From NCBI RefSeq assembly GCF_007827975.1, contig NZ_VITT01000012.1: DNA of 64,000 nucleotides; one strand, 5' to 3'. The position numbers and the translations under genes were made by a program. This stretch comes from Nitrospirillum viridazoti (GTDB lineage Bacteria > Pseudomonadota > Alphaproteobacteria > Azospirillales > Azospirillaceae). Of this stretch, positions 1 through 9,356 are shown in pieces; within the stretch, counting starts at the first letter, position 1; each line of letters begins with the position of its first letter. Under the pieces are notes generated by a model. It made no database searches. It saw nothing but the letters and a program-made list of their open reading frames with translations, and was not told the DNA's origin.

Positions 1-1
1 A

Positions 2-1432
2 CTAAGCCCCCGCAACAGCCTGGCCGAGAGCGTCATGGACGAAGACTTCCTGGGCAACCCCATCACCACGGACGGCGCGCACAGCGCCGGGCTGATCGAC
101 GATTTCGTCGGCGGCCTGCTGGCCTATGAGACGCGGGCGGTGAACCTGCTGGCGGTGGCGGATGAGGCGGTGGACCTGCCCCTGGTGCAGACCTATGCCG
201 GCATGCTGTGGATGTTCCTGGAATCCACCGACGGCCCCGGCCGCGCCGCCCCCTATGTGGCGCGCGCGCTGACGGCCGCCCGCCACGGCACGCGGCGGGA
301 GCAGCTCAACGCCGCGATGCTGGAGGCCTGGTGGCGGGACGACATCCCGGCGGCCCTGGCCCTGGGCGACCGGATCGCGGAGGAATTCCCCCGCGACCTG
401 GCGGCGGTGAAGGTCCACCAGTACCTGAACTTCAACCGGGGCCAGTCGCCGGACATGGTGCGCATCGCGCTGAAGGTCCTGCCCCGGGCCGGCGACGTCG
501 CCTATCTGCACGGCATGCTGGCCTTCGGCTATGAGCAATGCCACCTGCTGGATGAGGCGGAGGCGGCGGCCCGCCGCGCCATCACCCTGAAGCGCAAGGA
601 ACCCTGGGCCCACCACGCCCTGGCCCATGTGATGCTGACGCGGGGGGAGATCGACCAGGGGGCCGCCTTCCTGCGCGGCGTGCACGACAGCTGGACCGAC
701 CTCAACTCCTTTATGTCCACGCACCTGTGGTGGCACTACGCCCTGTTCCTGCTGAGCCAGGGACGGGCGGCGGAGGCGCTGGCCACCTATGACGCCCGGG
801 TCTGGGGCGTGGACAAGGGCTATTCCCAGGACCAGGCGGGGGCGGTGCAGCTGCTGAGCCGCTTGGAACTGGCCGGCGTGGACGTGGGCGAGCGCTGGGC
901 CGACCTGGCCGGCCATCTGGCCGCCCGCGCCACCGACACGGCCCAGCCCTTCCTGGCGTTGCTGTACCTCATGGGCCTGGCGCGCGCCGGCCGGGCGGAG
1001 GCCGACACCCTGCTGGCCGCCATCCGCGCCCAGGCGGGCACGGCGCCGGACCACAGCCGCGAGACATGGGCCGACGTGGCCGTGCCGGCGGCCGAGGGCC
1101 TGGTGGCCTATCACCGGGGCGACGGACGCACGGCCGTGCGCCGCCTGGGGCCGGTGCTGCCCCGCCTGGTGGAAATCGGCGGCAGCCACGCCCAGCGCGA
1201 CCTGTTCGAGCAGGTGGTGCTGGACGCCTATCTCAAGGACCGGCGCTGGGCCCCGGCGCAACAGATGCTGGAGCTGCGCCGGGCCCACGACCCCGGCGGC
1301 GTGCCCCTGAACCGCGCCCTGGCCCAGGTCTATGACGCGCTGGGCCTGCCCAGCCTGGCGCGCCAGGCGGCGGCGCGCGCCCAGGCCACGGCGGAGGCGC
1401 ATCGCCATGACCCCAGCCTCCTTGTGAGCTGA
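2..1432 (+). CDS. TPR protein of the TTC38 family, 5'-truncated by window edge
   Basis: The frame is open to the window edge, and the eleven codons before the ATG at 35 (ending NSLAESV) read like the same protein, so the true start lies upstream. The visible part is alpha-helical TPR-like sequence. Helical repeats such as HHALAHVMLTRGEIDQGAAF followed by the THLWWHYALFLLSQGR stretch are the hallmark of the TTC38 family, whose biochemical role is poorly known. There is no signal peptide in the visible part. It ends five bases before the peptide-transporter fusion gene, so it is probably first in, or co-transcribed with, that operon. The family call is from remembered sequence patterns. The function in peptide metabolism is only suggested by neighbours. 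Confidence 0.8.
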   Translation, partial: LSPRNSLAESVMDEDFLGNPITTDGAHSAGLIDDFVGGLLAYETRAVNLLAVADEAVDLPLVQTYAGMLWMFLESTDGPGRAAPYVARALTAARHGTRREQLNAAMLEAWWRDDIPAALALGDRIAEEFPRDLAAVKVHQYLNFNRGQSPDMVRIALKVLPRAGDVAYLHGMLAFGYEQCHLLDEAEAAARRAITLKRKEPWAHHALAHVMLTRGEIDQGAAFLRGVHDSWTDLNSFMSTHLWWHYALFLLSQGRAAEALATYDARVWGVDKGYSQDQAGAVQLLSRLELAGVDVGERWADLAGHLAARATDTAQPFLALLYLMGLARAGRAEADTLLAAIRAQAGTAPDHSRETWADVAVPAAEGLVAYHRGDGRTAVRRLGPVLPRLVEIGGSHAQRDLFEQVVLDAYLKDRRWAPAQQMLELRRAHDPGGVPLNRALAQVYDALGLPSLARQAAARAQATAEAHRHDPSLLVS

Positions 1433-1436
1433 GTCA

Positions 1437-4004
1437 ATGGCTCGCATGACCTTCCTCGCGCGCCTGGTCAAATCAGCGGTGGTGCTGGTGACGCTGGCCG
1501 TAGCCCCCCTGGCCGCCGCGCGCGACAGCCTGACCCTGGGCCTGCAGCTGGAGCCGCCGGGCCTGGACCCGACGGCGGAGGCCTCGGCCGCCATCCCCGC
1601 CGTGGTCTTCCCCACGGTGTTCGAGGGGCTGGTGCACCTGGGCGTGGGCGGCACGGTGCAGCCCCTGCTGGCCACCGGCTGGACGGTGGCGCCGGACGGC
1701 CTGACCTACACCTTCCACCTGCGGCCGGGCGTGCGTTTCCAGGATGGAACTGGTTTCGATGCCGAAACGGTCAAGTTCTCGCTTGAGCGCGCCATCGCCC
1801 CGGGCAGCACCAACCCGCAAAAGGTGGCGCTGTCGCACATCGACCATGTCGATGTGGTCGACCCGCTGACGGCCGCCATCCACCTGAAGGCGCCCTACGG
1901 CAGCCTGTTGCAGGTGCTGGGCTGGCCGGTGGCCGTCATGGTGTCCCCCGCCAGTGCCGCCGGCAACGTCACCCATCCGGTGGGCACCGGCCCCTTCACC
2001 GTGGCCGACTGGCAGCGGGGCAACGCCGTCACCCTGGCGCGCAACCCCGCCTATTGGGGGGCCGCCCCCCACCTGACTAGCGTCACCTATCGCTTCATCG
2101 CCGACCCGGCGGCGGCCACGGCGGCGCTGAAGGCCGGCGACATCCAGGGCTTCCCCGCCTTCCCGGCGCCCGAGGCCATCGCCGCGCTGAAGGCCGACCC
2201 GCGCTATACCGTCGACGTCGCCCCGTCGGAGGGGGAGACGCTGCTGGCGCTGAACAATCGGCGCCCGCCCTTCGACAATGTGCTGGTGCGCCGCGCCCTG
2301 TCGCATGCCATCGACCGCCAGGCCATCATCCAGGGCGCCATGTTCGGCTATGGCGACCCCATCGGCAGCCATTACCCGCCGCAGAACGCCGGCTATGTCG
2401 ACCTGACGGGTCTGTATCCCCACGACGTGGCCAAGGCCAAGGCCCTGCTGGCGCAGGCAGGCTATCCGCACGGCTTCACCGCCACCCTGCGCGTGCTGCC
2501 CCTGCCCTATGCCAAGCGCGCCGCCGAGATCATCGCCGCCCAGCTGGCGGAGGCCGGGGTGCATGTGATGCTGCAGGATGTGGAATGGGCCACCTGGATT
2601 TCCCAGGTCTATGGTGGCCATGATTACGACATGACCATCGTCGCCCATGTCGAGCCCATGGATTACGACATCTACGGCCGCGACGATTACTATTTCGGCT
2701 ACCGCAACCCGGCCTACAAGGCGCTGCTGGCCCTGCTGGACGCCACGGTGGACCAGGCGCGGCGCCTGGCCCTGCTGGGCGACATCCAGCGCACCCTGGC
2801 CGACGACGCCGTCAACGTCTTCCTGTTCGAGTACCCCTATTTCGGCGTGTGGGACGCCGGGCTGCGCGACATCTGGCTGCCCACCCCGGTGCAGCTGGTG
2901 GACCTGGCCACGGCGCGGTTCGACGAGGCGGGCGCAGGCGCCGCCGCCGCTGGCGGCCTGTCCGACGCCGGGATCCTGGCTTGGCTGCTGAGCCTGACTG
3001 CCTTGGGCGGCATCGGGCTGGCGGCCGCCAAGGCCGGCCCACGCTATGTCGCCGGGCGCCTGGCCGTGCTGCTGCTGACCCTGCTGGCCGCCAGCCTGGC
3101 CATCTTCCTGGTGCTGCAGGTCATCCCCGGCGACCCCGCCCGGGTGATGATGGGCCTGAGCGCCGACCCGGCCGCCCTGGCCGTCCTGCGCCACCAGATG
3201 GGCCTGGACGTGCCGGCACCGCAACGCTACCTGGCCTGGCTGGCCGGCCTGGCGCAGGGCGACTTCGGCCTCAGCTACACCTACCGCGTCGATGTCGGCC
3301 GCCTGATCGCGGAGCGGCTGGCCGTGACCCTGCCCCTGACGCTGTACGCCGTGCTGCTGTCCACCCTGCTGGCCTTTGCCCTGGGCACCCTGGCGGCGCT
3401 GGGCACCGTGCGCGGGCGTACGGGCGGCGTGGTGGACGCCCTTTTGAGCGGCGTGGCGCAACTGCTGATCGCCATCCCCAACTTCTGGGCCGGCACCGTG
3501 CTGGCCCTGGTCTTCGCCGCCGGCCTGCACTGGTTCGCCGCCGGCGGCTTCCCCGGCTGGGGCGGCGGCCTGGTGCCGGCGCTGAAAGCCCTGACCCTGC
3601 CGGCCATCGCGCTGGCCGCCCCCCAGGCCGGCATCCTGGCGCGGGTGCTGCGTGGTGAGCTGGTGGAACAGATGGGGCAGGACTACATCCGCACCGCGCG
3701 GGCCAAGGGCCTGAGCCTGGCCCAGGCCCTGCTGCGCCATGCCCTGCCCAACGCCTTCGTGCCGGCGCTGACCATCCTGGGCATGCAGTTCTCCTTCCTG
3801 CTGGCCGGGGGCATCATCATCGAGAACGTGTTCTTCCTGCCCGGACTGGGCCGGCTGGTGTTCCAGGCCGTGGCCCAGCGCGACCTGATCGTGGTGCAGG
3901 GCGTCACCGTCGGCCTGGTGTTCGCCGTGGTGGTCGTCACTTTCCTGGTCGATCTGGCCAACGCCGCGGTGGATTCGCGCCTGACACGGGGGCGCCGCCC
4001 ATGA
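1437..4004 (+). CDS. Fused peptide ABC transporter: substrate-binding protein + DppB-type permease
   Basis: One 855-residue chain joins two normally separate subunits. Residues 1-29 are a Sec signal peptide (cleavage near PLAAA-RD). Residues about 30-490 are an SBP_bac_5 (DppA/OppA) domain with the family hallmarks GLDPTAEASAAIP, PVGTGPFTV and ALSHAIDRQAI. A Gly/Ala linker (about 495-508) leads to an extra transmembrane helix (about 511-530). Residues about 540-855 are a complete DppB-type permease with TM1 at 542-562, IPGDPARVMMG, and the EAA loop YIRTARAKGLSLAQALLRHA. The extra helix makes topology work: periplasmic SBP, one crossing into the cytoplasm, then permease TM1. The stop overlaps the DppC-like gene by four bases. 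An alternative start is the ATG at 1446. The substrate (peptide, nickel, or other) cannot be told from sequence. Confidence 0.92.
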   Translation: MARMTFLARLVKSAVVLVTLAVAPLAAARDSLTLGLQLEPPGLDPTAEASAAIPAVVFPTVFEGLVHLGVGGTVQPLLATGWTVAPDGLTYTFHLRPGVRFQDGTGFDAETVKFSLERAIAPGSTNPQKVALSHIDHVDVVDPLTAAIHLKAPYGSLLQVLGWPVAVMVSPASAAGNVTHPVGTGPFTVADWQRGNAVTLARNPAYWGAAPHLTSVTYRFIADPAAATAALKAGDIQGFPAFPAPEAIAALKADPRYTVDVAPSEGETLLALNNRRPPFDNVLVRRALSHAIDRQAIIQGAMFGYGDPIGSHYPPQNAGYVDLTGLYPHDVAKAKALLAQAGYPHGFTATLRVLPLPYAKRAAEIIAAQLAEAGVHVMLQDVEWATWISQVYGGHDYDMTIVAHVEPMDYDIYGRDDYYFGYRNPAYKALLALLDATVDQARRLALLGDIQRTLADDAVNVFLFEYPYFGVWDAGLRDIWLPTPVQLVDLATARFDEAGAGAAAAGGLSDAGILAWLLSLTALGGIGLAAAKAGPRYVAGRLAVLLLTLLAASLAIFLVLQVIPGDPARVMMGLSADPAALAVLRHQMGLDVPAPQRYLAWLAGLAQGDFGLSYTYRVDVGRLIAERLAVTLPLTLYAVLLSTLLAFALGTLAALGTVRGRTGGVVDALLSGVAQLLIAIPNFWAGTVLALVFAAGLHWFAAGGFPGWGGGLVPALKALTLPAIALAAPQAGILARVLRGELVEQMGQDYIRTARAKGLSLAQALLRHALPNAFVPALTILGMQFSFLLAGGIIIENVFFLPGLGRLVFQAVAQRDLIVVQGVTVGLVFAVVVVTFLVDLANAAVDSRLTRGRRP

Positions 4005-4849
4005 CCGTCATGATCACGCTGGAGGCGACATCGGCCGCGCCCGGCCGGGCCAAGGCCCTGGCCGCCGGCCTGGTGCTGACCGGCCTGGTGGCGGCCGCCG
4101 CCCTGTTGTCGCTGGTGTGGACGCCCTATGACCCCACCGCCATCAATATCGCCGGACGGCTGGCGCCGCCCTCCGCCATCCATTGGTTCGGCACCGACGC
4201 CTATGGCCGCGACGTCTTCTCCCACGTGCTGGCGGGCGCGCGCAGCGCCTTGGGCGTGGCCTTGGCCGCCGTGGGCGTGGGCGCAGGAGTCGGCGTGCCC
4301 CTGGGCCTGCTGGCGGCGGGCCGGCGCGGCTGGGTGGAGGAGGTGGCGATGCGCGGCAGCGACGTGGTCTTCGCCTTCCCCGCCCTGATCACCGCCGTGC
4401 TGATCGCCGCCTTGTGCGGCCCGGGTGCGGTGGATGCCATCGCCGCCATCGGCCTGTTCAACATCCCCGTCTTCGCCAAGGTGGCGCGGGCGGCGGCCCT
4501 GGGCGTCTGGGCGCGGGACTACACCCTGGCCGCCCGGCTGGCCGGGAAAGGCGGCGGCCGCATCTCGCTGGAGCATGTGCTGCCCAACATCGCCGGCCTG
4601 CTGCTGGTACAGGCCACCATCCAGCTGTCGCTGGGCATCATCGCCGATGCCGGCCTGTCCTTCGTCGGCCTGGGCACACAGGCGCCGCACCCCAGCTGGG
4701 GCCGCATGCTGGCAGACAGCCAGACCCTGGCGGGCCAGGCGCCCTGGCTGGTGCTGTTCCCCGGCCTGGCGGTGGTGGCCGCCGTGCTGGGCTTCAACTT
4801 GCTGGGCGAGGGCCTGCGCGGCCGCCTGGCCCCGAAGCGAGGGGCCTGA
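4001..4849 (+). CDS. Peptide ABC transporter permease, DppC/OppC type
   Basis: This 282-residue inner-membrane protein is the second permease of the importer. It has an N-terminal helix (about 20-42), then the family motif GTDAYGRDVFSHVLAGARSA just before the BPD_transp_1 domain. The EAA loop (DYTLAARLAGKGGGRISLEH) contacts the ATPase. The start overlaps the stop of the fused SBP-permease gene in an ATGA arrangement, implying translational coupling. The next gene, encoding the ATPases, begins three bases after the stop. An in-frame ATG at 4010 is an alternative start. Length and motif order are normal for DppC proteins. Confidence 0.92.
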   Translation: MTVMITLEATSAAPGRAKALAAGLVLTGLVAAAALLSLVWTPYDPTAINIAGRLAPPSAIHWFGTDAYGRDVFSHVLAGARSALGVALAAVGVGAGVGVPLGLLAAGRRGWVEEVAMRGSDVVFAFPALITAVLIAALCGPGAVDAIAAIGLFNIPVFAKVARAAALGVWARDYTLAARLAGKGGGRISLEHVLPNIAGLLLVQATIQLSLGIIADAGLSFVGLGTQAPHPSWGRMLADSQTLAGQAPWLVLFPGLAVVAAVLGFNLLGEGLRGRLAPKRGA

Positions 4850-4852
4850 GCC

Positions 4853-6441
<1,589 letters not shown>

Positions 6442-6454
<13 letters not shown>

Positions 6455-7497
6455 TGGCCGCCATCGCCGCCTTGACCGTCCCCCGCATGGAACACCGCGC
6501 GGGCGATGGCGCGGGCCAGGCAGTCGGCGGCGGCGGAACCGATGCGCGCCACCTGGGCCCAACGGCTGCCGGCGTCCGTCGACAGGGCCGGTCCCCGCGC
6601 CACGGCGAAGACGGTGTCGCCATCGAAAGGCGTGTGGGCCGGGCGCGCGGCGCGGGCGATGCCGTCCTGCGCCATCATCGCCAGCCGCTTGCACTCCGCC
6701 GTGCTGAGGTCGGCGGAGGCGGCCACCACGGCGATGGTGGTGTTGGCGCCCGCCGCGGGCTGTCGGTGCACGCCCAGGCGCGACAACTCGGGCACCGGGT
6801 CGCTGGCATCCATGGGCGCCTGGGGCGTCCGGCCGCCAAACTCACCATCGATCTCGAAAGGCCAGGCCCAGTAGGTGCGGCCGTCGGGCATGAAGACCGA
6901 GCCCAGAGGATTGGCCGCCACCAGGGCGCCCACCACCAGCCCATCGCCCAGGTCGATGGAGGCGGTGCCGACGCCGCCGGCGACCAGCCCGGCCATGGCG
7001 CCACGCCCGGCGCCCAGGGCGCCCTGCGGCACGTCCAGGCCGGCGGCCTCCACCGCGCGTATCCCCAGGTCGCGGTAGGGCGGCGTCAGGCCCCAGTCCT
7101 TGTCGCCGCCATTGGCCAGGTCATAGAGCACGGCGGCCGGGACCAGGGGCACGGCGGGTGTGCCGGGCCGCAGGGTCAGGCCCATCCCGCGCCGCGACAG
7201 CACGGCCGCCACCCCGTCCGCCGCCGCCAAGCCGAAGACGGACCCGCCGGTCAGGACCACGGCATGGGCCCGGCCCACCAGGTTCTCCGCCGCCAGCATC
7301 TCGGTCTCGCGGGTGCCGGGACCGCCGCCGCGCACGTCCACGCCGCCGGCCCAGCCAACGGCCCCCTTGGGGCCCCCGCACAGCAGGACGGTGACGCCGC
7401 TGCGCACCCCCTCATCCGTGGCGTGGCCCACCGTCAGGCCGGGGACGTCGGTGATGGCGTTGCGCGGTCCGGGGGCAGGCATGATACGGTTTTCCAA
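6442..7497 (-). CDS. P1 family (S58) N-terminal-nucleophile peptidase / amidohydrolase
   Basis: This 351-residue protein of the DmpA/BapA/NylC superfamily begins with the conserved NAITDVPGLTVGHAT and contains VVLTGGSVFGLAAADGVAA (about 81-98). In the family, the precursor cuts itself to expose a Ser or Thr nucleophile. Here the predicted junction is Asn252-Thr253 in AGANTTIAVVA, i.e. the Asn-Thr type described for the nylon-oligomer hydrolase NylC rather than the Gly-Ser type of DmpA. No signal peptide is visible, so it is probably cytoplasmic. It is convergent with the peptide importer and overlaps its last 13 bases. Hydrolysis of imported peptides or amides is a reasonable inference, but the substrate cannot be read from sequence. 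Confidence 0.9.
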
Positions 7498-7594
7498 CGG
7501 CTTGGTTCACGGTCCGGGGACGGCCGATCCACGATCCCGGCCGCGACAGCGCGGATAGTCCCCCTTCGTCCTCGTACCTTCAACGGGAAACACC

Positions 7595-8473
7595 ATGCCG
7601 GATACCGCTGAGTCCCAGCCGATCGCCACCACCCGCCTGGTGGTCACGCCCGACACGGTGACGGTGCGCGACGGCCGTCCGCCCTTGAGCCTGCTGGTGC
7701 ATGAGGGCGGGGCGCACGCCGACATCACCGTCTTCCTCTGCCACGGCAGTGGTGGCAACAAGAACCAGTGGCGCCACCAATGGGCCGCCCTGGTGAAGGC
7801 GGGGGTGCGCATCGTCGCCTGGGATTTCGTCGGCCATGGGCAAAGCCCCCAGCCGCGCGACCGGGCGGCCTATGAGGGCAGCCACCTGGTGGCCGACTAC
7901 CGCCAGATACTGGACAGCTATGGGCCGCCGGACGGTCAAGGCCGCGTCATCCTGGCCGGCCATTCCTACGGCTGCCGCCTGACCTTGAGCCTGCTGCAGG
8001 GCCTGGCGGCGGAGGGGCGGCTGGACCGTGTGGCGGCGGCCCTGCTGCTGGGTCCGCCCAGCCCCGCCGCCCAGCTGGGCGCCAACCCGCTGGGCTGGCT
8101 GCCGCCCTTCATCCTGGAATGGATCCGCCCCATCATCTCCGCCAAGTTCCGCGCGCTGGCCTGGCACCCCGACACCGACGCCGCCCTGCTGGCGTTCGAG
8201 GAGCAGGCGACCAAGGGCAACAGCCTGTTCATGATGAAGGCGCTGATGAGCCAGGCGGCCCACCCCGACCCGGCGGCGCTGTCCGCCCTGACCCTGCCCA
8301 TCACCGTGGTGGCCGGCGCCAACGACGGCCTGACTCCCCCGGCAGGCGCCCGCGATCTGGCCAGGCACTTGCCCAACGCCACCTACGTGGAACTGGAACG
8401 CTGCGGCCATCAGATCATGCTGGAGAAGCCGGCCGAGACCAACGCCCTGCTGCTGGGCCTGGTGAACGGCTAG
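7595..8473 (+). CDS. Alpha/beta hydrolase
   Basis: This 292-residue alpha/beta-hydrolase-fold protein has all expected elements: oxyanion motif CHGSGGNKNQW (49-59), nucleophile elbow GHSYG with Ser124, acid Asp244 in GANDGLTPP, and His272 in CGHQIMLEKP. There is no signal peptide. It is transcribed divergently from the P1 peptidase across a 97-base gap, so the two may share a regulatory region. The substrate is unknown; the family includes esterases, lipases and C-C hydrolases. Its stop codon abuts a degraded regulator fragment on the opposite strand. Confidence 0.9.
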   Translation: MPDTAESQPIATTRLVVTPDTVTVRDGRPPLSLLVHEGGAHADITVFLCHGSGGNKNQWRHQWAALVKAGVRIVAWDFVGHGQSPQPRDRAAYEGSHLVADYRQILDSYGPPDGQGRVILAGHSYGCRLTLSLLQGLAAEGRLDRVAAALLLGPPSPAAQLGANPLGWLPPFILEWIRPIISAKFRALAWHPDTDAALLAFEEQATKGNSLFMMKALMSQAAHPDPAALSALTLPITVVAGANDGLTPPAGARDLARHLPNATYVELERCGHQIMLEKPAETNALLLGLVNG

Positions 8474-8649
8474 GCCCGGCCCTGCCAGACCTCGGCCAGC
8501 AGGGCGTCACGGCTGACACCTCACCGCGTCGCGCGCACAGCGCCGCCAGCGTCCGCGCGGCGGTCCTCCAGCCGCCGCTCCGTCCCGTCGGCATGGCGCA
8601 GCACCGCCCCGTCAAAGGTCCAACCGCCGATGCGGTACGTACCGATCAT
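8470..8649 (-). pseudogene. Remnant of a CadC-like winged-helix (Trans_reg_C) regulator, frameshifted
   Basis: Reading the minus strand from an ATG at 8649 gives YRIGGWTFDGAVLRHADG then ERRLED, the typical opening of CadC-type winged-helix regulators. The frame then breaks. Helix sequence continues in a second frame as AARTLAALCARRGEV and in a third as SRDALLAEVWQGRA before a stop at 8470-8472. Two frameshifts therefore interrupt what was a DNA-binding domain, and nothing of the usual C-terminal TPR or membrane part remains. The ATG overlaps the vapC stop as ATGA. The family match is by eye; the frames are directly visible. Confidence 0.65.
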
Positions 8650-9056
8650 GGCCTTGCCACTGGCCGGATCAGAGTGATTTCCAAATTGGGAATCCCGGCC
8701 TGCGCCACCTTGGCCCAGGCCTGGTCGGCGGTGATCGCTGGTAAACGGCGGTTGCAGGCCAGGGCCAAGCAGGCCCTGTCGCCCATCGACAGACCAGCAG
8801 CATGGGTGGCCGGACGCAGGTCGGCCGTCTGCAACGCGTCTTCCAACCGGTAGTCGACGATCTCGACCCCCGTCGCCTCAACCGCCTCCCGCGCCTCGTC
8901 GACGGGCATGCCCCGTTCCCGAAGCTTGGTGATGATTTCGGCCAGGTTCACGGTGGAAAGCAGGGCGCCTGGCAGAGTGGCCATCACCTGCTCCGCCCCG
9001 GGCTCCGCCAGCAGCACGGCCAACAAGGCCGAACTGTCGAGGACCGCCTCACTCAT
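8646..9056 (-). CDS. vapC: PIN-domain toxin of a VapBC-type toxin-antitoxin system
   Basis: This 136-residue PIN-domain ribonuclease starts MSEAVLDSSALLAVL. The four acidic metal-ligand positions of the family are present: Asp7, Glu40 (in NLAEI), Asp93 (in MGDRACLALA) and Asp111 (in TADQAW). Known family members cleave tRNA or other RNA and are held inactive by a cognate antitoxin. The start overlaps the end of the AbrB-type antitoxin gene by eight bases, as is usual for these operons. The last codon overlaps a degraded regulator fragment. The RNA target cannot be inferred. Confidence 0.92.
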   Translation of the reverse strand: MSEAVLDSSALLAVLLAEPGAEQVMATLPGALLSTVNLAEIITKLRERGMPVDEAREAVEATGVEIVDYRLEDALQTADLRPATHAAGLSMGDRACLALACNRRLPAITADQAWAKVAQAGIPNLEITLIRPVARP

Positions 9057-9297
9057 GCTCCGCCGCCGCCCGTCGCTCCGCCGCCAGTTCCTCGATCAGG
9101 TCGGCGCCGTCCGGAACGTAACGTCGCACCAAGGCCTGGGCCCGGCGAATGGCGGCCTCTATGGGCTCCAGCACCACAACGCCGTCGACCAGCCGTGCCA
9201 CGACCTTACCGCCATCGGCCAAGCCCAAAGCGGACCGCATCTGAGCCGGAATGACGACACGGCCATTCGATGCCATCGTCAGATTGGCGCGCAACAT
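9049..9297 (-). CDS. vapB: AbrB/SpoVT-fold antitoxin
   Basis: This 82-residue antitoxin has an N-terminal swapped-hairpin DNA-binding domain (residues 1-48: NGRVVIPAQMRSALGL then GDxV-like GGKVVARLVDGVVVLEP) and a charged C-terminal helix that would bind the toxin. I chose the ATG at 9297 because a GGAG sequence lies eight bases upstream and the DNA-binding fold starts there; the frame stays open further upstream, but that part looks non-coding. It overlaps vapC by eight bases. Autoregulation is likely because repeated TGTCAT half-sites surround the start. Confidence 0.88.
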   Translation of the reverse strand: MLRANLTMASNGRVVIPAQMRSALGLADGGKVVARLVDGVVVLEPIEAAIRRAQALVRRYVPDGADLIEELAAERRAAAEHE

Positions 9298-9337
9298 GTC
9301 ATGAACTCCAAAGATGACACCTTTGGCTATAATGACA
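9297..9337. promoter_or_regulatory. Candidate vapBC operator (three TGTCAT half-sites)
   Basis: TGTCAT occurs at 9297-9302 and its complement ATGACA at 9314-9319 and 9332-9337, the last two exactly 18 bases apart. They sit just upstream of, and touching, the antitoxin start. AbrB-type antitoxins usually bind repeats in their own promoter. Binding itself is inferred. Confidence 0.45.
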
Positions 9338-9356
9338 TATTGGACACGCCTTGTCC

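Noticed and set aside
1473..3740. A 755-codon minus-strand frame opposite the importer fusion gene
   Set aside because: Its composition (Gln/Gly/Ala/His-rich, no domains) is typical of antisense to a GC-rich gene.
8521..8640. A plus-strand extension of the alpha/beta hydrolase
   Set aside because: The hydrolase stops at 8473; the following plus-strand frames are antisense to the regulator remnant and vapC.
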